A DNA stretch of 64,000 nucleotides from Skermanella sp. TT6 (GCF_016653635.2 NZ_CP067420.1:2825501-2889500); one strand, 5' to 3'. Shown: positions 9,557 through 22,019, counted from the first letter of the stretch. Made by a program: numbers and translations. Notes: a model not told the origin generated them from the letters alone.

Positions 9557-11482
9557 TCAACCGAAGAAGTAGAACCAGCCGACCAGCAGCACCACGCCGA
9601 TCACCATCGCGAACGCGTAGTGATAGACATAGCCGGACTGCAGGCGGGCGGCGCGGAGTGCGACGTCGCGGGTGGCGGCGGCGACGCCGTCGGGACCGAC
9701 GCCGTCGATGATGGCGCCGTCACCGGACTTCCACAGGCCATAGCCCAGGAACTTGGCCGGCTGGACGAACAGCCTGTCGTAAAGCTCGTCGAACATCCAC
9801 TTGCGATAGACGAACCGATAGACGGCCCCCAGCTTCGAGGCGACCAGGGACGGCAGGTGCGGCATGAACATGTAGAACAGGTAGGCCAGTCCGATGCCGA
9901 TCAGGCCGACCACGAACGGCGCCAGCGGGACCCAGCCCGGCACGTGGTGCGCGGCTTCGACCGTATCGTTCTCGTGCAGGACGAAGATCGCGTCGCCCCA
10001 GAAATCGGCCCGGCCGTCGCCGACGAACCAGCCATAGGCCACGATGCCCGAGAACAGCGCGCCGATCGCCAGGACCCCCAGGGGGATCGTCATGATCAGC
10101 GGGCTTTCGTGGACATGGGCCATGACCCGGTCGTTGGCCTGCGGCTTGCCGTGGAAGGTCATGATGATCAGGCGCCAGGAGTAGAACGCCGTCATGAGCG
10201 CCGCGGCGATGCCGAGCCAGAAGGCATAGGTGCCCACGCCGGAATGGGCGGCGTAGGCTGCCTCCAGGATGATGTCCTTGGAGTAGTAGCCGGCGAAGAA
10301 CGGGATGCCGGCCAGCGCCAGGCTGCCGATCCACATCATCGCGTAGGTCACCGGGATCAGGCGCCAGATGCCGCCCATCTTGCGCATGTCCTGCTCGTCG
10401 GACATGGCATGGATCACCGAACCGGCGCCCAGGAACAGCAGGGCCTTGAAGAAGGCGTGGGTCATCAGGTGGAACATCGCCGCGCTGTAGGCGGAGACGC
10501 CGAGCGCGAAGAACATGTAGCCGAGCTGGCTCATGGTCGAGTAGGCGATGACCCGCTTGATGTCGAACTGGGTCAGTCCGATCGTCGCGGCGACGAAGGC
10601 GGTCGAGGCGCCGATGATCGCGATGAAGTTCAGGGCGATCGGGGCGTATTCGAAGATCGGCGACAGGCGGGCGACCATGAAGACACCGGCGGTGACCATC
10701 GTCGCGGCGTGGATCAGCGCCGACACCGGCGTCGGCCCCTCCATCGCGTCCGGCAGCCAGGTGTGCAGGCCGAGCTGCGCCGACTTGCCCATGGCGCCCA
10801 TGAAGAGCAGCAGGCAGGCGACGGTCAGCGCGTCGAGGTCGAAGCCCAGGAAGTTGATGGAGTGGCCGGCCATCTGCGGCGCCGCGGCGAACACGGTGTC
10901 GAAATGGACCGAGCCGAACAGGAAGAAGATCGCCATGATGCCGAGGGCGAAACCGAAGTCGCCGACCCGGTTGACGATGAACGCCTTCATGGACGCCGCA
11001 TTGGCGCTGGGCTTCTCATACCAGAAGTTGATCAGCAGGTACGACGCCAGACCCACACCTTCCCAGCCGAAATACATCTGGACGAAGTTGTCGGCCGTCA
11101 CCAGCATCAGCATGAAGAAGGTGAACAGGCTGAGATAGGCCATGAACCGAGGCTTGTGGTGGTCGTGGCTCATGTACCCGATCGAGTAGACATGGACCAT
11201 CGACGACACGACGTTCACGACGATCAGCATGACCGCGGTCAGCGTGTCGAACTTGAGCGCCCACGAGACCTCGAAGGTGCCGCTGTCGATCCAGGTCATC
11301 AGCTCGACGGTGCGGGCGTTGCCGTTCAGCGCGACGTCGACGAACAGCCAGATGGAGATGAGGGCCGAGACGCAGACGGCACCCGAGGTGACGATCTGGG
11401 ATCCCCGGTCGCCGATGAAGCGCCCGAAGAAGCCCGCGATGAAAGCCGCCAGGAGCGGCAGGAAAATTGCTGCTACTTCCAT
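9557..11482 (-). CDS. nuoL: NADH-quinone oxidoreductase subunit L
   Basis: A 641-residue distal antiporter-like subunit of complex I with about 16 membrane helices. It has the long C-terminal extension that forms the lateral helix along the membrane arm. Family motifs include [40 protein letters not shown] and [18 protein letters not shown]. It starts ten bases after nuoK. No truncation is seen. Confidence 0.96.
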   Translation of the reverse strand: MEVAAIFLPLLAAFIAGFFGRFIGDRGSQIVTSGAVCVSALISIWLFVDVALNGNARTVELMTWIDSGTFEVSWALKFDTLTAVMLIVVNVVSSMVHVYSIGYMSHDHHKPRFMAYLSLFTFFMLMLVTADNFVQMYFGWEGVGLASYLLINFWYEKPSANAASMKAFIVNRVGDFGFALGIMAIFFLFGSVHFDTVFAAAPQMAGHSINFLGFDLDALTVACLLLFMGAMGKSAQLGLHTWLPDAMEGPTPVSALIHAATMVTAGVFMVARLSPIFEYAPIALNFIAIIGASTAFVAATIGLTQFDIKRVIAYSTMSQLGYMFFALGVSAYSAAMFHLMTHAFFKALLFLGAGSVIHAMSDEQDMRKMGGIWRLIPVTYAMMWIGSLALAGIPFFAGYYSKDIILEAAYAAHSGVGTYAFWLGIAAALMTAFYSWRLIIMTFHGKPQANDRVMAHVHESPLIMTIPLGVLAIGALFSGIVAYGWFVGDGRADFWGDAIFVLHENDTVEAAHHVPGWVPLAPFVVGLIGIGLAYLFYMFMPHLPSLVASKLGAVYRFVYRKWMFDELYDRLFVQPAKFLGYGLWKSGDGAIIDGVGPDGVAAATRDVALRAARLQSGYVYHYAFAMVIGVVLLVGWFYFFG

Positions 11483-11492
11483 GATCGCCGCC

Positions 11493-11801
11493 TCAGCCCT
11501 TCATCATGTTGATGTCGTCCACCGCGATGGTGCCGCGGTTGCGGAAGTAGACGACCAGGATGGCGAGGCCGATCGCGGCTTCGGCCGCCGCGACGGTCAG
11601 GATGAACATCGCGAAGACCTGACCGACCAGGTCATTGAGGAAGACCGAGAACGACACCAGATTGATGTTGACGGCCAGGAGGATCAACTCGACCGACATC
11701 AGGATGATGATCACGTTCTTGCGGTTCAGGAAGATCCCGAAAACGCCCAGCGTGAAAACGATCGACGCGACGGTGAGGTAGTGGGCGAGACCGATTTCCA
11801 T
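11493..11801 (-). CDS. nuoK: NADH-quinone oxidoreductase subunit K
   Basis: A 102-residue subunit with three membrane helices. The two membrane glutamates needed for coupling are present as Glu38 ([13 protein letters not shown]) and Glu74 ([11 protein letters not shown]). Its ATG directly abuts the nuoJ stop with no spacer, as is common for this pair. Confidence 0.96.
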   Translation of the reverse strand: MEIGLAHYLTVASIVFTLGVFGIFLNRKNVIIILMSVELILLAVNINLVSFSVFLNDLVGQVFAMFILTVAAAEAAIGLAILVVYFRNRGTIAVDDINMMKG

Positions 11802-12416
11802 TCAGACACCTCCCCGGGTCGGGACCTTGCGGATCGCGACCACTTCTTCGCGGCGGCGGCTCACCTGGGTGCTGATGTTCTGACGGCGCACGCCTTCGCG
11901 CTGCCGCAGCGTCAGCACGATGGCGCCGATCATCGCGATCAGCAGGATCAGGCCGGCCGCCTGGAACAGATAGACGTAATGGGTGTAGATCAGCAGGCCC
12001 AGGGCGTGGGTGTTGGTGATCTGGTCGGGATCCGGGATCGGCGCCGCGGAGACGGCCGCCAGGTCCGGCACGATCACCCAGGTTCCCAGCACCAGCGCCA
12101 GCTCGACCAGCAGGATGAGGCCTACCGTGATGCCGATCGGCAGGTACTGGAGCGCCCCCGACCGCATCTCGCGGAAATTGATGTCCAGCATCATGACCAC
12201 GAACAGGAAGAGCACTGCGACGGCGCCGACATAGACGATCACCAGGATCATCGCCACGAACTCCGCGCCGATCAGCACGAACAGCCCCGCGGCGTTGAAG
12301 AAGGCGAGGATCAGGAAGAGCACCGAGTGCACCGGGTTGCGGGCCGCGATGACCATGACGGCCGATGCCACCAGGATCGCGGCGAAAAGGTAGAAAGCCA
12401 GGCTCTGCACGATCAT
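11802..12416 (-). CDS. nuoJ: NADH-quinone oxidoreductase subunit J
   Basis: A 204-residue, five-helix membrane subunit of complex I. The conserved third helix region is FVAMILVIVYVGAVAVLFLF, where a helix bulge occurs in solved structures. The C-terminus is a basic cytoplasmic tail (LRQREGVRRQNISTQVSRR). It is separated from nuoI by an unusually long 137-base spacer but abuts nuoK directly. Confidence 0.95.
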   Translation of the reverse strand: MIVQSLAFYLFAAILVASAVMVIAARNPVHSVLFLILAFFNAAGLFVLIGAEFVAMILVIVYVGAVAVLFLFVVMMLDINFREMRSGALQYLPIGITVGLILLVELALVLGTWVIVPDLAAVSAAPIPDPDQITNTHALGLLIYTHYVYLFQAAGLILLIAMIGAIVLTLRQREGVRRQNISTQVSRRREEVVAIRKVPTRGGV

Positions 12417-12553
12417 GGCGTTCCCCGCCTCTTGTGATGAGGGAAGGTGTCTGTGCTCACTTCCGGAGTCCCTTTGTCGGGTTCTTGCAGTGTCTTGCGG
12501 ACCGTCCGGAGCCTCGCCGCGGACGCGGCGGAGACCCCGTACGGGTTGGGGTT
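12417..12553 (-). other. nuoI-nuoJ intercistronic spacer with GC hairpin
   Basis: This 137-base stretch has no gene. Seven-base complementary arms CGCCGCG (12515-12521) and CGCGGCG (12524-12530) are nearly back to back, so any hairpin would be short. No T-run follows, so it does not look like a Rho-independent terminator. It may influence transcript processing, but the sequence gives no proof. Confidence 0.35.
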
Positions 12554-13042
12554 TTAGCGATAGGGAGCGTCGACCGCAATGTTCGCGGCGAGCTGGGCCT
12601 CCCAGCGGTCGCCGTTCTGGAGCAGTCTTTCCTTATTGTAGAAAAGCTCTTCACGAGTCTCCGTGGAAAACTCGAAGTTCGGTCCCTCGACGATGGCGTC
12701 CACCGGGCAGGCCTCCTGGCACAGGCCGCAATAGATGCATTTCGTCATGTCGATGTCGTAGCGGGTCGTACGGCGGCTGCCGTCGTCGCGCGGCTCGGCC
12801 TCGATCGTGATGGCCAGGGCCGGACAGACGGCTTCGCACAGCTTGCAGGCGATGCAGCGCTCTTCCCCGTTGGGATAGCGGCGCAACGCGTGCTCGCCCC
12901 GGAACCGCGGGCTGATCGGTCCCTTCTCGAAGGGATAGTTCAGGGTCACCCGCGGCCGGAACATGTAGCTGAAAGTCAGGCCCAGTCCGGACAGCAATTC
13001 CGTCAGGAAAAAGCCCCGCGCAGTGCGATCCAGGAATGCCAT
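12554..13042 (-). CDS. nuoI: NADH-quinone oxidoreductase subunit I
   Basis: A 162-residue ferredoxin-like subunit that carries clusters N6a and N6b in the peripheral arm of complex I. Both CxxCxxCxxxCP motifs are complete: Cys63/66/69/73 and Cys102/105/108/112. A hydrophobic N-terminal helix anchors it at the membrane. AGGAGAAC lies before the start. Unlike the other nuo genes it is flanked by long structured spacers (71 and 137 bases). Confidence 0.96.
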   Translation of the reverse strand: MAFLDRTARGFFLTELLSGLGLTFSYMFRPRVTLNYPFEKGPISPRFRGEHALRRYPNGEERCIACKLCEAVCPALAITIEAEPRDDGSRRTTRYDIDMTKCIYCGLCQEACPVDAIVEGPNFEFSTETREELFYNKERLLQNGDRWEAQLAANIAVDAPYR

Positions 13043-13060
13043 GTCTTCAGTTCTCCTGTC

Positions 13061-13098
13061 ATGCGCGCCTGGACGGCGGACCGTCCGCGGGCGCGCAT
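13061..13098 (-). other. Intercistronic stem-loop between nuoH and nuoI
   Basis: Nine-base arms ATGCGCGCC (13061-13069) and GGCGCGCAT (13090-13098) pair perfectly. An inner six-base stem, GGACGG with CCGTCC (13071-13076 and 13081-13086), closes a four-base loop. No T-tract follows in either direction. The element sits 15 bases after the nuoH stop and about 20 bases before the ribosome binding site of nuoI. It could affect mRNA stability or nuoI translation. Confidence 0.55.
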
Positions 13099-13113
13099 GA
13101 GATCATGCAAGGG

Positions 13114-14121
13114 TTAGGGCAACCAGTCGAAGGCGACGAGCACGCCTGCGGTCAGGATCACCCAGAACAGCGAGAAGGGCAGAAACACCTTCCAGCCCAG
13201 CCGCATCAGCTGGTCGTAGCGGTAGCGCGGGACGGTGGCGCGGACCCAGAGGAAGACGAACAGGACGAACGCGATCTTGAGCGCGAACCAGATGGGTCCC
13301 GGGATCCAGTTGAGCGGCGGGATGTCCAGTGGAGGAAGCCAGCCGCCCAGGAACAGGATCGACGTCATCGCGCTCATGAGGATCATGTTCGCGTATTCGC
13401 CCAGGAAGAACAGGGCGAAGGTCATCGCCGAATATTCGACGTTGTAACCGCCGACCAGCTCCGACTCGCCTTCCGGCAGGTCGAACGGCGCGCGGTTCGT
13501 CTCGGCCAGGGCCGAGATGAAGAACACGACGAACATCGGCAGCAACGGGATCGCGAACCACACCGTCTTCTGCGCCATGACCACGTCGGTCAGGTTCAGC
13601 GAGCCGACGCAGAGCAGCACGGTGATGATCACGAAGCCGATCGACACCTCGTAGGACACCATCTGGGCGGCCGAGCGGAGGCCGCCCAGGAAGGCGTATT
13701 TCGAATTCGATGCCCATCCGGCCATGATGATGCCGTAGACGCCCAGCGACGAGATCGCGAACAGGTACAGCACGCCGACATTGATGTTCGCCAGCACCAT
13801 TCCGGTGTCGAACGGGATCACCGCCCAGGCGATCAGGCTGAGCAGGAAGGTCAGCATCGGCGCGAAGACGAACACCACGCGGTTGGCACCCGCCGGGATG
13901 ACGGTTTCCTTGCCGAACAGCTTGAGCCCGTCGGCGAGGGGCTGGAACAGACCGAAAGGACCGACCAGGTTCGGTCCCTGGCGCAGCTGCATGGCCGCCA
14001 GGACCTTGCGCTCGGCATAGGTCAGGTAGGCGACGCCGAGCAGCAGGGGGATGATGATGGCGACGATCTGGAGGACGATGATGATCGTCGGCCAGGCATA
14101 GCCGGTCCAAAGTTCAGCCAT
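13114..14121 (-). CDS. nuoH: NADH-quinone oxidoreductase subunit H
   Basis: A 335-residue membrane subunit with eight predicted helices that forms most of the quinone-access site next to NuoB and NuoD. Conserved features include the acidic loop [19 protein letters not shown] and the [19 protein letters not shown] segment near the N-terminus. Its start overlaps the end of nuoG by eight bases. Confidence 0.96.
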   Translation of the reverse strand: MAELWTGYAWPTIIIVLQIVAIIIPLLLGVAYLTYAERKVLAAMQLRQGPNLVGPFGLFQPLADGLKLFGKETVIPAGANRVVFVFAPMLTFLLSLIAWAVIPFDTGMVLANINVGVLYLFAISSLGVYGIIMAGWASNSKYAFLGGLRSAAQMVSYEVSIGFVIITVLLCVGSLNLTDVVMAQKTVWFAIPLLPMFVVFFISALAETNRAPFDLPEGESELVGGYNVEYSAMTFALFFLGEYANMILMSAMTSILFLGGWLPPLDIPPLNWIPGPIWFALKIAFVLFVFLWVRATVPRYRYDQLMRLGWKVFLPFSLFWVILTAGVLVAFDWLP

Positions 14122-16177
14122 GGGTGCCGGTCCTCTCGCTGCCAGCCAGCACGAAGGTCTCGGTGCATTTCGCCATCGTGGCCGAGGCGCGGCTGATCGG
14201 GTCGGTCATGTAGTAGTTGTCGATCGGGCAGCGGAACGGCGCCGAGTCGACCGGACCCGGCCGGCCGAACGGACCCCATTCGGCGACCGTCAGCCCCTCG
14301 ATGGTCCGGAAGGTCGGGCTGGTCTCGGCAAGCCGCTTGCGGACCTGGGCCAGGCTGTCATACGGCAGCCGGACGCCGAGCTGATCACCCAGCGCGCGCA
14401 GGATCTTCCAGTCCTCCCGGGCCTCGCCGAGCGGGAAGACCGCCATGCGCGCCATCTGGACCCGGCCCTCGGTGTTGACGTACAGGCCGTTCTTTTCGGT
14501 ATAGGCGGCACCGGGCAGGATGACGTCGGCGCGATGGGCACCCCGGTCGCCGTGATGACCCTGGTAGATCACGAAGGCCTTGCCCAGCTTGGCCGTGTCG
14601 ATCTCGTCGGCGCCCAGCAGGTAGACGACGTCGATCTGGCCGGCCGTGGCCGCTTCCAGGATGTCCGCGGTGCCCTTGCCGCCCTGCCCCGGCAGGAAGC
14701 CCAGTTCCAGCCCGCCGACACGCGCCGCCGCGGTGTGCAGCACGTTGAAGCCGTTCCAGCCGTCCTGGATCATGTTGTTGGCTTCGGCCGCCTGCCGGGC
14801 GAGCGCCTGGATCGCCGGACCGTCGGCCCGCCGCAGCGGCCCGGTGCCGAGGATCAGCATCGGCCGCTTGGCGTTCTTCAGCACGTCGCAGAACTCGTGC
14901 CGGCCCTCGGCGATCTCCTGGAGCGTCTGCGGACCGGCGCCCAGGTAGGCGTAGGGATAGGTCAGGTCGCGCTGCTCGCCGACCACGCCCACCTTCAGGC
15001 CGCCCATCAGGTAGCGCTTGCGGATCCGCGCGTTGACCATCGGCGCTTCCCAGCGCGGGAAAGTGCCGACCAGCAGGATCGCGTCGGCCTTCTCTATGCC
15101 GGCGATCGTGGTGTTGAACAGGTAGCCCGCGCGCGCCGACGTGTCGAACGCAGCACCGTCCTGGCGGCAGTCCAGGTTCGCCGAACCGAGCCCCTCGACC
15201 AGATCCTTCAGGGCGATCATGGACTCGGCATCGCACAGGTCGCCCGCCAGGGCGGCGATCCGCTCGCCCGGAACGCCCTTCACGCGCTCGGCGATGGCGG
15301 CGAATGCCTCGGCCCAGGTGGCAGGCTGCAGCTTGCCGTCACGGCGGACATAGGGCCGGTCCAGGCGCTGGCGCTTCAGGCCGTCATAGTGGAAGCGGCT
15401 CTTGTCGGCCAGCCACTCCTCGTTGACGTCCTCGTTCAGCCGCGGGGTCAGCCGCATCACCTCGGGACCGCGGGTATCGACCCGGGTGTTGCTGCCGACC
15501 GCGTCCATCACGTCGATGGTTTCGGTCTTGCGCAGTTCCCAGGGACGGGTGGTGAAGGCATAGGGCTTGGAGGTCAGCGCGCCGACCGGGCAGACGTCGA
15601 TCAGGTTGCCGGACAGCTCCGACGAGATGGCCTGCTCGATGTAGGTGCCGACCTCCATGTGCTCGCCGCGGCCGGTGGCGCCCAGTTCGGGCACCCCGGC
15701 GATCTCGTCCGCGAAGCGGATGCAGCGGGTACAGTGGATGCACCGCGTCATGATCGTCTTGATCAGCGGCCCCAGGTACTTGTCCTTGACCGCCCGCTTG
15801 TTCTCCTGGAACCGCGAGCGGTCGAACCCGTAGCCCATCGCCTGGTCCTGCAGATCGCACTCGCCGCCCTGGTCGCAGATCGGGCAGTCCAGCGGATGGT
15901 TGATCAGCAGGAACTCCATCACGCCCTTGCGGGCCTTGTGGACGAGCTCGGTATTGGTCTTGATGACCATCCCCTCGCCGCACGGCATGGCGCAGGACGC
16001 GACCGGCTTCGGAGCCTTCTCCATCTCGACCAGGCACATGCGGCAGTTCGCCGGCACCGACAGCCGTTCGTGATAGCAGAAGCGCGGGATTTCAATGCCG
16101 ATCTGCTCGCAGGCCTGCAGCACGGAAGTACCCGGCTCGACCTCGACCTCGATCCCGTCAATCGTTAGTTTGGGCAT
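14114..16177 (-). CDS. nuoG: NADH-quinone oxidoreductase subunit G
   Basis: A 687-residue subunit with an N-terminal iron-sulfur region and a C-terminal molybdopterin-oxidoreductase-like fold. Ligands are visible for N1b (Cys34, 45, 48, 62), N5 (His94, Cys98, 101, 107) and N4 (Cys146, 149, 152, 196). The extra CxxCxxxC site that binds N7 in E. coli is absent. The length is that of the mitochondrial/alphaproteobacterial form rather than the roughly 900 residues of enterobacteria. It starts 33 bases after nuoF and overlaps nuoH. Confidence 0.96.
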   Translation of the reverse strand: MPKLTIDGIEVEVEPGTSVLQACEQIGIEIPRFCYHERLSVPANCRMCLVEMEKAPKPVASCAMPCGEGMVIKTNTELVHKARKGVMEFLLINHPLDCPICDQGGECDLQDQAMGYGFDRSRFQENKRAVKDKYLGPLIKTIMTRCIHCTRCIRFADEIAGVPELGATGRGEHMEVGTYIEQAISSELSGNLIDVCPVGALTSKPYAFTTRPWELRKTETIDVMDAVGSNTRVDTRGPEVMRLTPRLNEDVNEEWLADKSRFHYDGLKRQRLDRPYVRRDGKLQPATWAEAFAAIAERVKGVPGERIAALAGDLCDAESMIALKDLVEGLGSANLDCRQDGAAFDTSARAGYLFNTTIAGIEKADAILLVGTFPRWEAPMVNARIRKRYLMGGLKVGVVGEQRDLTYPYAYLGAGPQTLQEIAEGRHEFCDVLKNAKRPMLILGTGPLRRADGPAIQALARQAAEANNMIQDGWNGFNVLHTAAARVGGLELGFLPGQGGKGTADILEAATAGQIDVVYLLGADEIDTAKLGKAFVIYQGHHGDRGAHRADVILPGAAYTEKNGLYVNTEGRVQMARMAVFPLGEAREDWKILRALGDQLGVRLPYDSLAQVRKRLAETSPTFRTIEGLTVAEWGPFGRPGPVDSAPFRCPIDNYYMTDPISRASATMAKCTETFVLAGSERTGTHG

Positions 16178-16210
16178 AGTGATGTCTCGTCGCTACGTTC
16201 GGCTGCCGGG

Positions 16211-17500
<1,290 letters not shown>

Positions 17501-17509
17501 CACGACCCC

Positions 17510-18160
17510 TCAGTCATCGCCGTGGGTGGAATCGGCGGCCGTCGCCGACGGCGCCTGCGGCACCCTGCCCTTCAGCGTCGTCGGTCCTCCGGCCGGGCTG
17601 GAGGTCTGACGGCCGGAAACCGGCCCCGGCACGGGCCGTTCGCCGCGCTTCAGGGCGTCCAGCAGGGCTTCCGTGCTGGCGGCGTCCAGATCCTCGTAGT
17701 AATCGTCGTTGATCTGGACCATCGGCGCATTCACGCAGGCGCCCAGGCACTCGACCTCGATCACCGTGAACTGGCCGTCCGGCGTGGTCTCGCCCAGCCC
17801 GATGCCAAGCTTGCGCTCGCACGCCTTCACGACGTCATCGGACCCCCGCAGCCAGCACGGCGTGGTGGTGCAGACCTGCACGAAGTGCTTACCGACCGGC
17901 TTCAGGTTGTACATGGTGTAGAAGGTGGCGACCTCGTACACCCGGATGCGCGGCATGGTCAGCATGTCGGCGATATAGTCCATGGCGGCGCGCGGCAGCC
18001 AGTTGTCGTTCTGGCGCTGCGCCAGATCGAGCAGCGGCATCACCGCGCTGGCCTGCCTGCCCGGTGGATACTTCGCGATGATGTGCTTGGCGCGTTCCAG
18101 GTTCTCCGCCGTGAAGGCGAAATCCTGCGGCCCCGCGGGCGCCGTTCCGTTTGCGCTCAT
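17510..18160 (-). CDS. nuoE: NADH-quinone oxidoreductase subunit E
   Basis: A 216-residue thioredoxin-like subunit holding the [2Fe-2S] cluster N1a. The four ligands are Cys97 and Cys102 (CTTTPC) and Cys138 and Cys142 (CLGAC). The start overlaps the nuoD stop (ATGA), which selects 18160 over a longer frame. The last 40 or so residues form a Pro/Ser/Thr/Ala-rich, probably disordered tail ending in acidic residues, beyond the conserved fold. Similar tails occur in other alphaproteobacterial NuoE proteins. Confidence 0.95.
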   Translation of the reverse strand: MSANGTAPAGPQDFAFTAENLERAKHIIAKYPPGRQASAVMPLLDLAQRQNDNWLPRAAMDYIADMLTMPRIRVYEVATFYTMYNLKPVGKHFVQVCTTTPCWLRGSDDVVKACERKLGIGLGETTPDGQFTVIEVECLGACVNAPMVQINDDYYEDLDAASTEALLDALKRGERPVPGPVSGRQTSSPAGGPTTLKGRVPQAPSATAADSTHGDD

Positions 18161-19353
18161 CGATCGATTTCTCCGAACACGACATCCATGGACCCGATGA
18201 TCGCCACTGTATCCGCCAGCATGTGGCCCTTCGACATGAAGTCGAGACCCTGGAGGTGGGCGAAGCCCGGCGCGCGGATCTTGCAACGGTACGGCTTGTT
18301 GGTTCCGTCGGACACCAGATAGACTCCGAACTCTCCCTTGGGCGCCTCGACCGCGGTGTAGGTCTCGCCGGCGGGCACGTGGTAGCCCTCGGTATAGAGC
18401 TTGAAGTGATGGATGAGGGCTTCCATCGACCGCTTCATTTCGCCGCGGCGCGGCGGAGCGATCTTGTGGTCCTGCACCTTCACCGGGCCATCCGGCAGTT
18501 TCTCGAGGCACTGGCGCATGATCTTGTTCGATTCGCGCATCTCCTCCATGCGGACGAGATAACGGGCGTAGCAGTCTCCTGTCAGGCCGACCGGAACGTC
18601 GAACTCCATCTGGTCATAGACGTCATAGGGCTGCGCCTTCCGGAGGTCCCAGGCGACGTTGGAGGCGCGCAGCATCGGGCCGGTGAAGCCCCAGTCCAAC
18701 GCCTCCTGCTCGCTGACGATGCCGATGTCGACGGTCCGCTGCTTGAAGATGCGGTTCTCCGACAGCAGGCCTTCCAGGTCGTCCATGAACTTCGGGAAGC
18801 GTTCGGTATATTCCCAGATGTCCTCGGCCAGGCCGGCCGGCAGGTCGAAGGCGACTCCGCCGGGACGGAAATAGTTGGCGTGCAGCCGGGCGCCGCTCAC
18901 CCGCTCATAGAACTCCATCAGCTTCTCGCGCTCTTCGAAGCCCCAGAGCGACGGCGTGATGGCACCGACGTCGAGCGCGTAGGTGGTGATGTTGAGCAGG
19001 TGGTTCAGGATCCGGGTGATCTCGCTGAACATCACCCGGATATACTGGGCGCGCGGCGGCGGCGCGATCCGAAGCAGTTTCTCGACGCCGAGGGCGAAGG
19101 CGTGCTCCTGGCACATGGGCGAGACATAGTCGAGGCGGTCGAAATAGGGCGTCGCCTGGAGATAGGTCTTGTACTCGATCAGCTTCTCCGTACCGCGGTG
19201 AAGCAGCCCGATATGGGGATCGGCACGCTCGACGACCTCGCCGTCCATCTCCAGCACGAGGCGCAGCACCCCGTGGGCCGCAGGGTGCTGCGGCCCGAAA
19301 TTCATGGTGAACGGCTTGATCTTCGACTCGGCGGTGGTGGTCGCGGTCGCCAT
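18157..19353 (-). CDS. nuoD: NADH-quinone oxidoreductase subunit D
   Basis: A 398-residue subunit related to the large subunit of NiFe hydrogenases, which lines the quinone pocket with NuoB. The N-terminal [19 protein letters not shown] and the [12 protein letters not shown] segment contain the quinone-headgroup histidine region. It is separate from nuoC, unlike the fused nuoCD of E. coli. Start and stop overlap the neighbours nuoC and nuoE. Confidence 0.96.
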   Translation of the reverse strand: MATATTTAESKIKPFTMNFGPQHPAAHGVLRLVLEMDGEVVERADPHIGLLHRGTEKLIEYKTYLQATPYFDRLDYVSPMCQEHAFALGVEKLLRIAPPPRAQYIRVMFSEITRILNHLLNITTYALDVGAITPSLWGFEEREKLMEFYERVSGARLHANYFRPGGVAFDLPAGLAEDIWEYTERFPKFMDDLEGLLSENRIFKQRTVDIGIVSEQEALDWGFTGPMLRASNVAWDLRKAQPYDVYDQMEFDVPVGLTGDCYARYLVRMEEMRESNKIMRQCLEKLPDGPVKVQDHKIAPPRRGEMKRSMEALIHHFKLYTEGYHVPAGETYTAVEAPKGEFGVYLVSDGTNKPYRCKIRAPGFAHLQGLDFMSKGHMLADTVAIIGSMDVVFGEIDR

Positions 19354-19994
19354 TACTTGTTGCTCCCCGGCTGGGCAGCGCCGGTGGGCGCCTCAGCCTT
19401 CTCGTCGCCCGGCAGCATGACGTTGGTCATGCCCTCCCACGGGCTGAGGAAATCGAAGGATCGGAAATCCTGGGTCAGCTTGACCGGCTCGTAGACGACC
19501 CGCTTCTGCTCGTCGTCATAGCGCAGCTCGACGTAGCCGGTCAGCGGAAAGTCCTTGCGCAGGGGGTGCCCCTCGAACCCGTAGTCCGTGAGGATCCTCC
19601 TCAGGTCGGGGTGATCCGAGAAGAAGATGCCGTACAGGTCCCAGGCCTCGCGCTCGAACCACGGGGCCGCGCTGAACACTTCCGAGATGGACGGGACGGG
19701 CGTGTCTTCGTCGGTGGCCACCTTCACCCGGATGCGGAGATTGTGCTTCAGGCTGAGCAGATTGTAGACCACCTCGAAGCGCTCTTCGCGCGAGGGGTAA
19801 TCCGCCCCGCACAGGTCGATCAGCTGCTTGAACTGGCAGCTGGTGTCGTCGCGCAGGAACGTCATGACGCGCACGATCGACTGGCGTTGCACCGTGATGA
19901 TCAGTTCGCCCAGTTCGATGCCGGCGGACAATATGACGTCCGCCAGGCGCGCCTGGAGGTGATCGCTCAGTTCCTGAAGCGCTTGGTCGCTCAT
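19353..19994 (-). CDS. nuoC: NADH-quinone oxidoreductase subunit C
   Basis: A 213-residue peripheral-arm subunit of complex I, equivalent to the mitochondrial 30-kDa subunit. The signature [20 protein letters not shown] is followed by [19 protein letters not shown]. The stop overlaps the nuoD start (TAATG). The C-terminal 25 residues are a variable Pro/Ala-rich tail. It starts 18 bases after nuoB. Confidence 0.95.
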   Translation of the reverse strand: MSDQALQELSDHLQARLADVILSAGIELGELIITVQRQSIVRVMTFLRDDTSCQFKQLIDLCGADYPSREERFEVVYNLLSLKHNLRIRVKVATDEDTPVPSISEVFSAAPWFEREAWDLYGIFFSDHPDLRRILTDYGFEGHPLRKDFPLTGYVELRYDDEQKRVVYEPVKLTQDFRSFDFLSPWEGMTNVMLPGDEKAEAPTGAAQPGSNK

Positions 19995-20012
19995 GATCCG
20001 GGACTGCCTTTA

Positions 20013-20630
20013 TTAACGCGCGATGCGATTGCCGCGCTTGATCTTCTTCTGGAGTTGCAGAATCCCGTAGACCAGGGCTTCCGCAGTCGGCGGGCAACCG
20101 GGAACGTAGATATCGACCGGAACGATCCGGTCGCAGCCGCGCACCACCGAGTAGGAGTAGTGGTAATAGCCGCCGCCGTTGGCGCACGATCCCATGGAGA
20201 TGACCCACCGGGGCTCCGCCATCTGGTCGTAGACCTTGCGCAGCGCCGGCGCCATCTTGTTGCACAGGGTGCCGGCAACGATCATGACGTCGCTCTGACG
20301 CGGGCTCGGGCGCGGGATGACGCCGAACCGGTCGAGGTCGTAGCGGCTCATGTAGGCGTGGATCATCTCCACGGCGCAGCAGGCGAGACCGAAGGTCATG
20401 GGCCACAGGGAGCCGGTGCGCGCCCAGTCGAGCAGGGCGTCGAACTTGGCGACGATGAAGCCCTTGTCCTGCAGTTCGTCCGTGACGGTCTTGAGATAGG
20501 CGTCCTGGTCGGCGCCCGGTGCCAGCGGCGCTCCCCGGCCCGGCAGGATCAGTCCCTGGGACGGCTGCCCGGGCCCGGGCTGGCCCAGGAGGGTCTGGCC
20601 GGCGGACGGCTGGTTGGAAGTCACTCCCAT
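20013..20630 (-). CDS. nuoB: NADH-quinone oxidoreductase subunit B
   Basis: A 205-residue subunit that carries cluster N2, the last iron-sulfur centre before quinone. Ligands are the tandem Cys84-Cys85 (LACCAVEM), Cys149 (GSCANG) and Cys179 (VPGCPPT). Two starts are possible. ATG at 20630 is preferred to 20651 because AAAGGAGC sits about seven bases before it, inside the end of nuoA. The first 40 residues are a low-complexity Gly/Pro/Gln stretch not needed for the fold. Confidence 0.95.
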   Translation of the reverse strand: MGVTSNQPSAGQTLLGQPGPGQPSQGLILPGRGAPLAPGADQDAYLKTVTDELQDKGFIVAKFDALLDWARTGSLWPMTFGLACCAVEMIHAYMSRYDLDRFGVIPRPSPRQSDVMIVAGTLCNKMAPALRKVYDQMAEPRWVISMGSCANGGGYYHYSYSVVRGCDRIVPVDIYVPGCPPTAEALVYGILQLQKKIKRGNRIAR

Positions 20631-20989
20631 TCCAGCGCTCCTTTCTTCCATTCATAGATGAAGCCGATGGTCAGTACGCCAAGGAACACGACCATCGACC
20701 AGAAACCGAACATTCCGATGTCACCAAGTGATATGGCCCATGGGAACAAAAACGCAACTTCCAGATCGAAGATGATGAACAGGATGGCGACGAGATAGAA
20801 CCGCACATCGAATTTGCTGCGGGCGTCATCGAAAGGCTCGAAACCGCATTCGTACGCTGAGACCTTCTCGCTGTCCGGCTTCTGGGACGCGACCAGGAAG
20901 GATGCTGCGACGGCGGCACCTGCGATGACCACCGCAATCCCAAGGAAGATCAGGATGGGCAGATATTCGACGACCAGAGGATTGGCCAT
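20621..20989 (-). CDS. nuoA: NADH-quinone oxidoreductase subunit A
   Basis: A 122-residue, three-helix subunit and the first gene of the nuo operon. Conserved are [16 protein letters not shown] (the mobile loop whose cysteine is exposed in deactive complex I) and [15 protein letters not shown] at 20989 has GAGGAGCG before it and gives the standard length. A longer frame starting at 21136 lacks family similarity. A TATATT hexamer at 21103-21108 (minus) is a possible -10 element, without a clear -35. Confidence 0.94.
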   Translation of the reverse strand: MANPLVVEYLPILIFLGIAVVIAGAAVAASFLVASQKPDSEKVSAYECGFEPFDDARSKFDVRFYLVAILFIIFDLEVAFLFPWAISLGDIGMFGFWSMVVFLGVLTIGFIYEWKKGALEWE

Positions 20990-21215
20990 AACGCTCCTCG
21001 CAGTGGACTGCCTTTCAGCGTGGCGAGCCCGGCGCATAGGGGCCGACTCGGAGCCAGCTTGGCAGCTTTTCAATTGGTTACCCGACCCGTCGGGCAGGGG
21101 CGAATATAGGCTGAAAGGGAGTCCAAGGAAAGACAATTAGGCGAATTTCCGCACGCGCAAAACGCGTCGCAGCTTTCGCTGAACGATTGATACTGCTTAG
21201 ATTTTTTAGGGAAAA

Positions 21216-21292
<77 letters not shown>

Positions 21293-21514
21293 GTCGTGGT
21301 GGGCGGTAAGTACGACACGGCCTTGCCGCTGTCAATGGCTGAACGACATCAATCCGACATCCGCGTTCAGAAAGGTTGCCAGACGGGTTGGTCTGCAATC
21401 CGCTCCCCTTCCCTTGCGGTCGCCGGTCGGATCGGGTGCGCCATTAGACCGCACCCCGGATGGGGACCCGAGGTCGATGCATGGCCGGATGAGGACAAGG
21501 GAGAAAGTTTGGAA

Positions 21515-21589
21515 TGGTGGGCGATGACGGGTTCGAACCGCCGACCCTCTCGGTGTAAACGAGACGCTCTACCGCTGAGCTAATCGCCC
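21515..21589 (-). tRNA. tRNA-Val (TAC)
   Basis: A 75-nt cloverleaf on the minus strand. The acceptor stem GGGCGAT pairs with ATCGCCC, the anticodon loop TTTACAC reads TAC, the T loop is GTTCGAA, and CCA is encoded. The 222 bases between it and tRNA-Asp show no other feature. Confidence 0.97.
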
Positions 21590-21654
21590 TTCCGCCCGGC
21601 CGGCGGTCGCCGCACCGGGTGAGGTCGTTCTAGCAACTGAAGCCGGAACGCACA

Positions 21655-21684
21655 AGCCCGCGACCGGCGATGCGGTCGCGGGCT
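21655..21684 (-). terminator. Probable terminator downstream of the HU gene
   Basis: Eleven-base perfect arms (AGCCCGCGACC at 21655-21665 and its complement at 21674-21684) enclose an eight-base loop about 60 bases after the HU stop. On the minus strand the hairpin is followed by TTGTGCGTT, a modest T-rich tail. It may end the HU transcript before tRNA-Val. Confidence 0.5.
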
Positions 21685-21746
21685 CATGCCGCTCAAGACT
21701 AATGCCGTCGGCGGTGTCCGCCGTCAGGCCGTCCCTATGGAACGCC

Positions 21747-22019
21747 TCAATTCAAGGCGTCCTTCAGGGTCTTGCCGGGCTTGAACTTCGGCTGCTTGGA
21801 AGCCGGAATGTCGATCTTCTCGCCGGTCCGCGGGTTACGCCCCTCCGATGCCGCGCGCTCGGAAACGGCGAAGGTGCCGAAGCCGACGAGTCGCACTTCC
21901 TCGCCCTTCCTGAGAGTGCTGATGATGCCCTCGAAAACGGCGTCGACCGCCTTGGTCGCGTCGGCCTTGGACAGGCTGGCCGCGTCCGCCACGATCGCGA
22001 CGAGATCATTCTTGTTCAC
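21747..22019 (-). CDS. hup: DNA-binding protein HU
   Basis: A 90-residue histone-like protein that bends and compacts DNA as a dimer. The family core is intact: VNKNDLVAIVADAASLSKA, GFGTFAVSERAAS and the DNA-arm segment GRNPRTGEKIDIPASK. A GTG start at 22019 is chosen because HU proteins begin at M-N-K and this gives exactly the normal 90 residues. An upstream ATG would add 11 atypical residues. It follows lon on the same strand, a common order in this group. Confidence 0.94.
   Translation of the reverse strand: MNKNDLVAIVADAASLSKADATKAVDAVFEGIISTLRKGEEVRLVGFGTFAVSERAASEGRNPRTGEKIDIPASKQPKFKPGKTLKDALN

Noticed and set aside
6782-11512. A 1576-codon open frame on the plus strand across nuoN, nuoM and nuoL
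   Set aside because: It is the antisense shadow of three well-identified genes. High GC at third codon positions removes stops from that frame, and the product is a His/Asp/Gln/Arg-rich sequence with no domain.
12417-12553. A terminator splitting the nuo operon between nuoI and nuoJ
   Set aside because: The GC hairpin has almost no loop and no following T-run, and nuoJ-N belong to the same conserved operon.
14120-16168. A 682-codon plus-strand frame opposite nuoG
   Set aside because: Mirrors nuoG almost exactly and has no recognisable motif.
20990-21215. A defined sigma-70 promoter for the nuo operon
   Set aside because: A TATATT hexamer is present but no -35 at acceptable spacing could be found.
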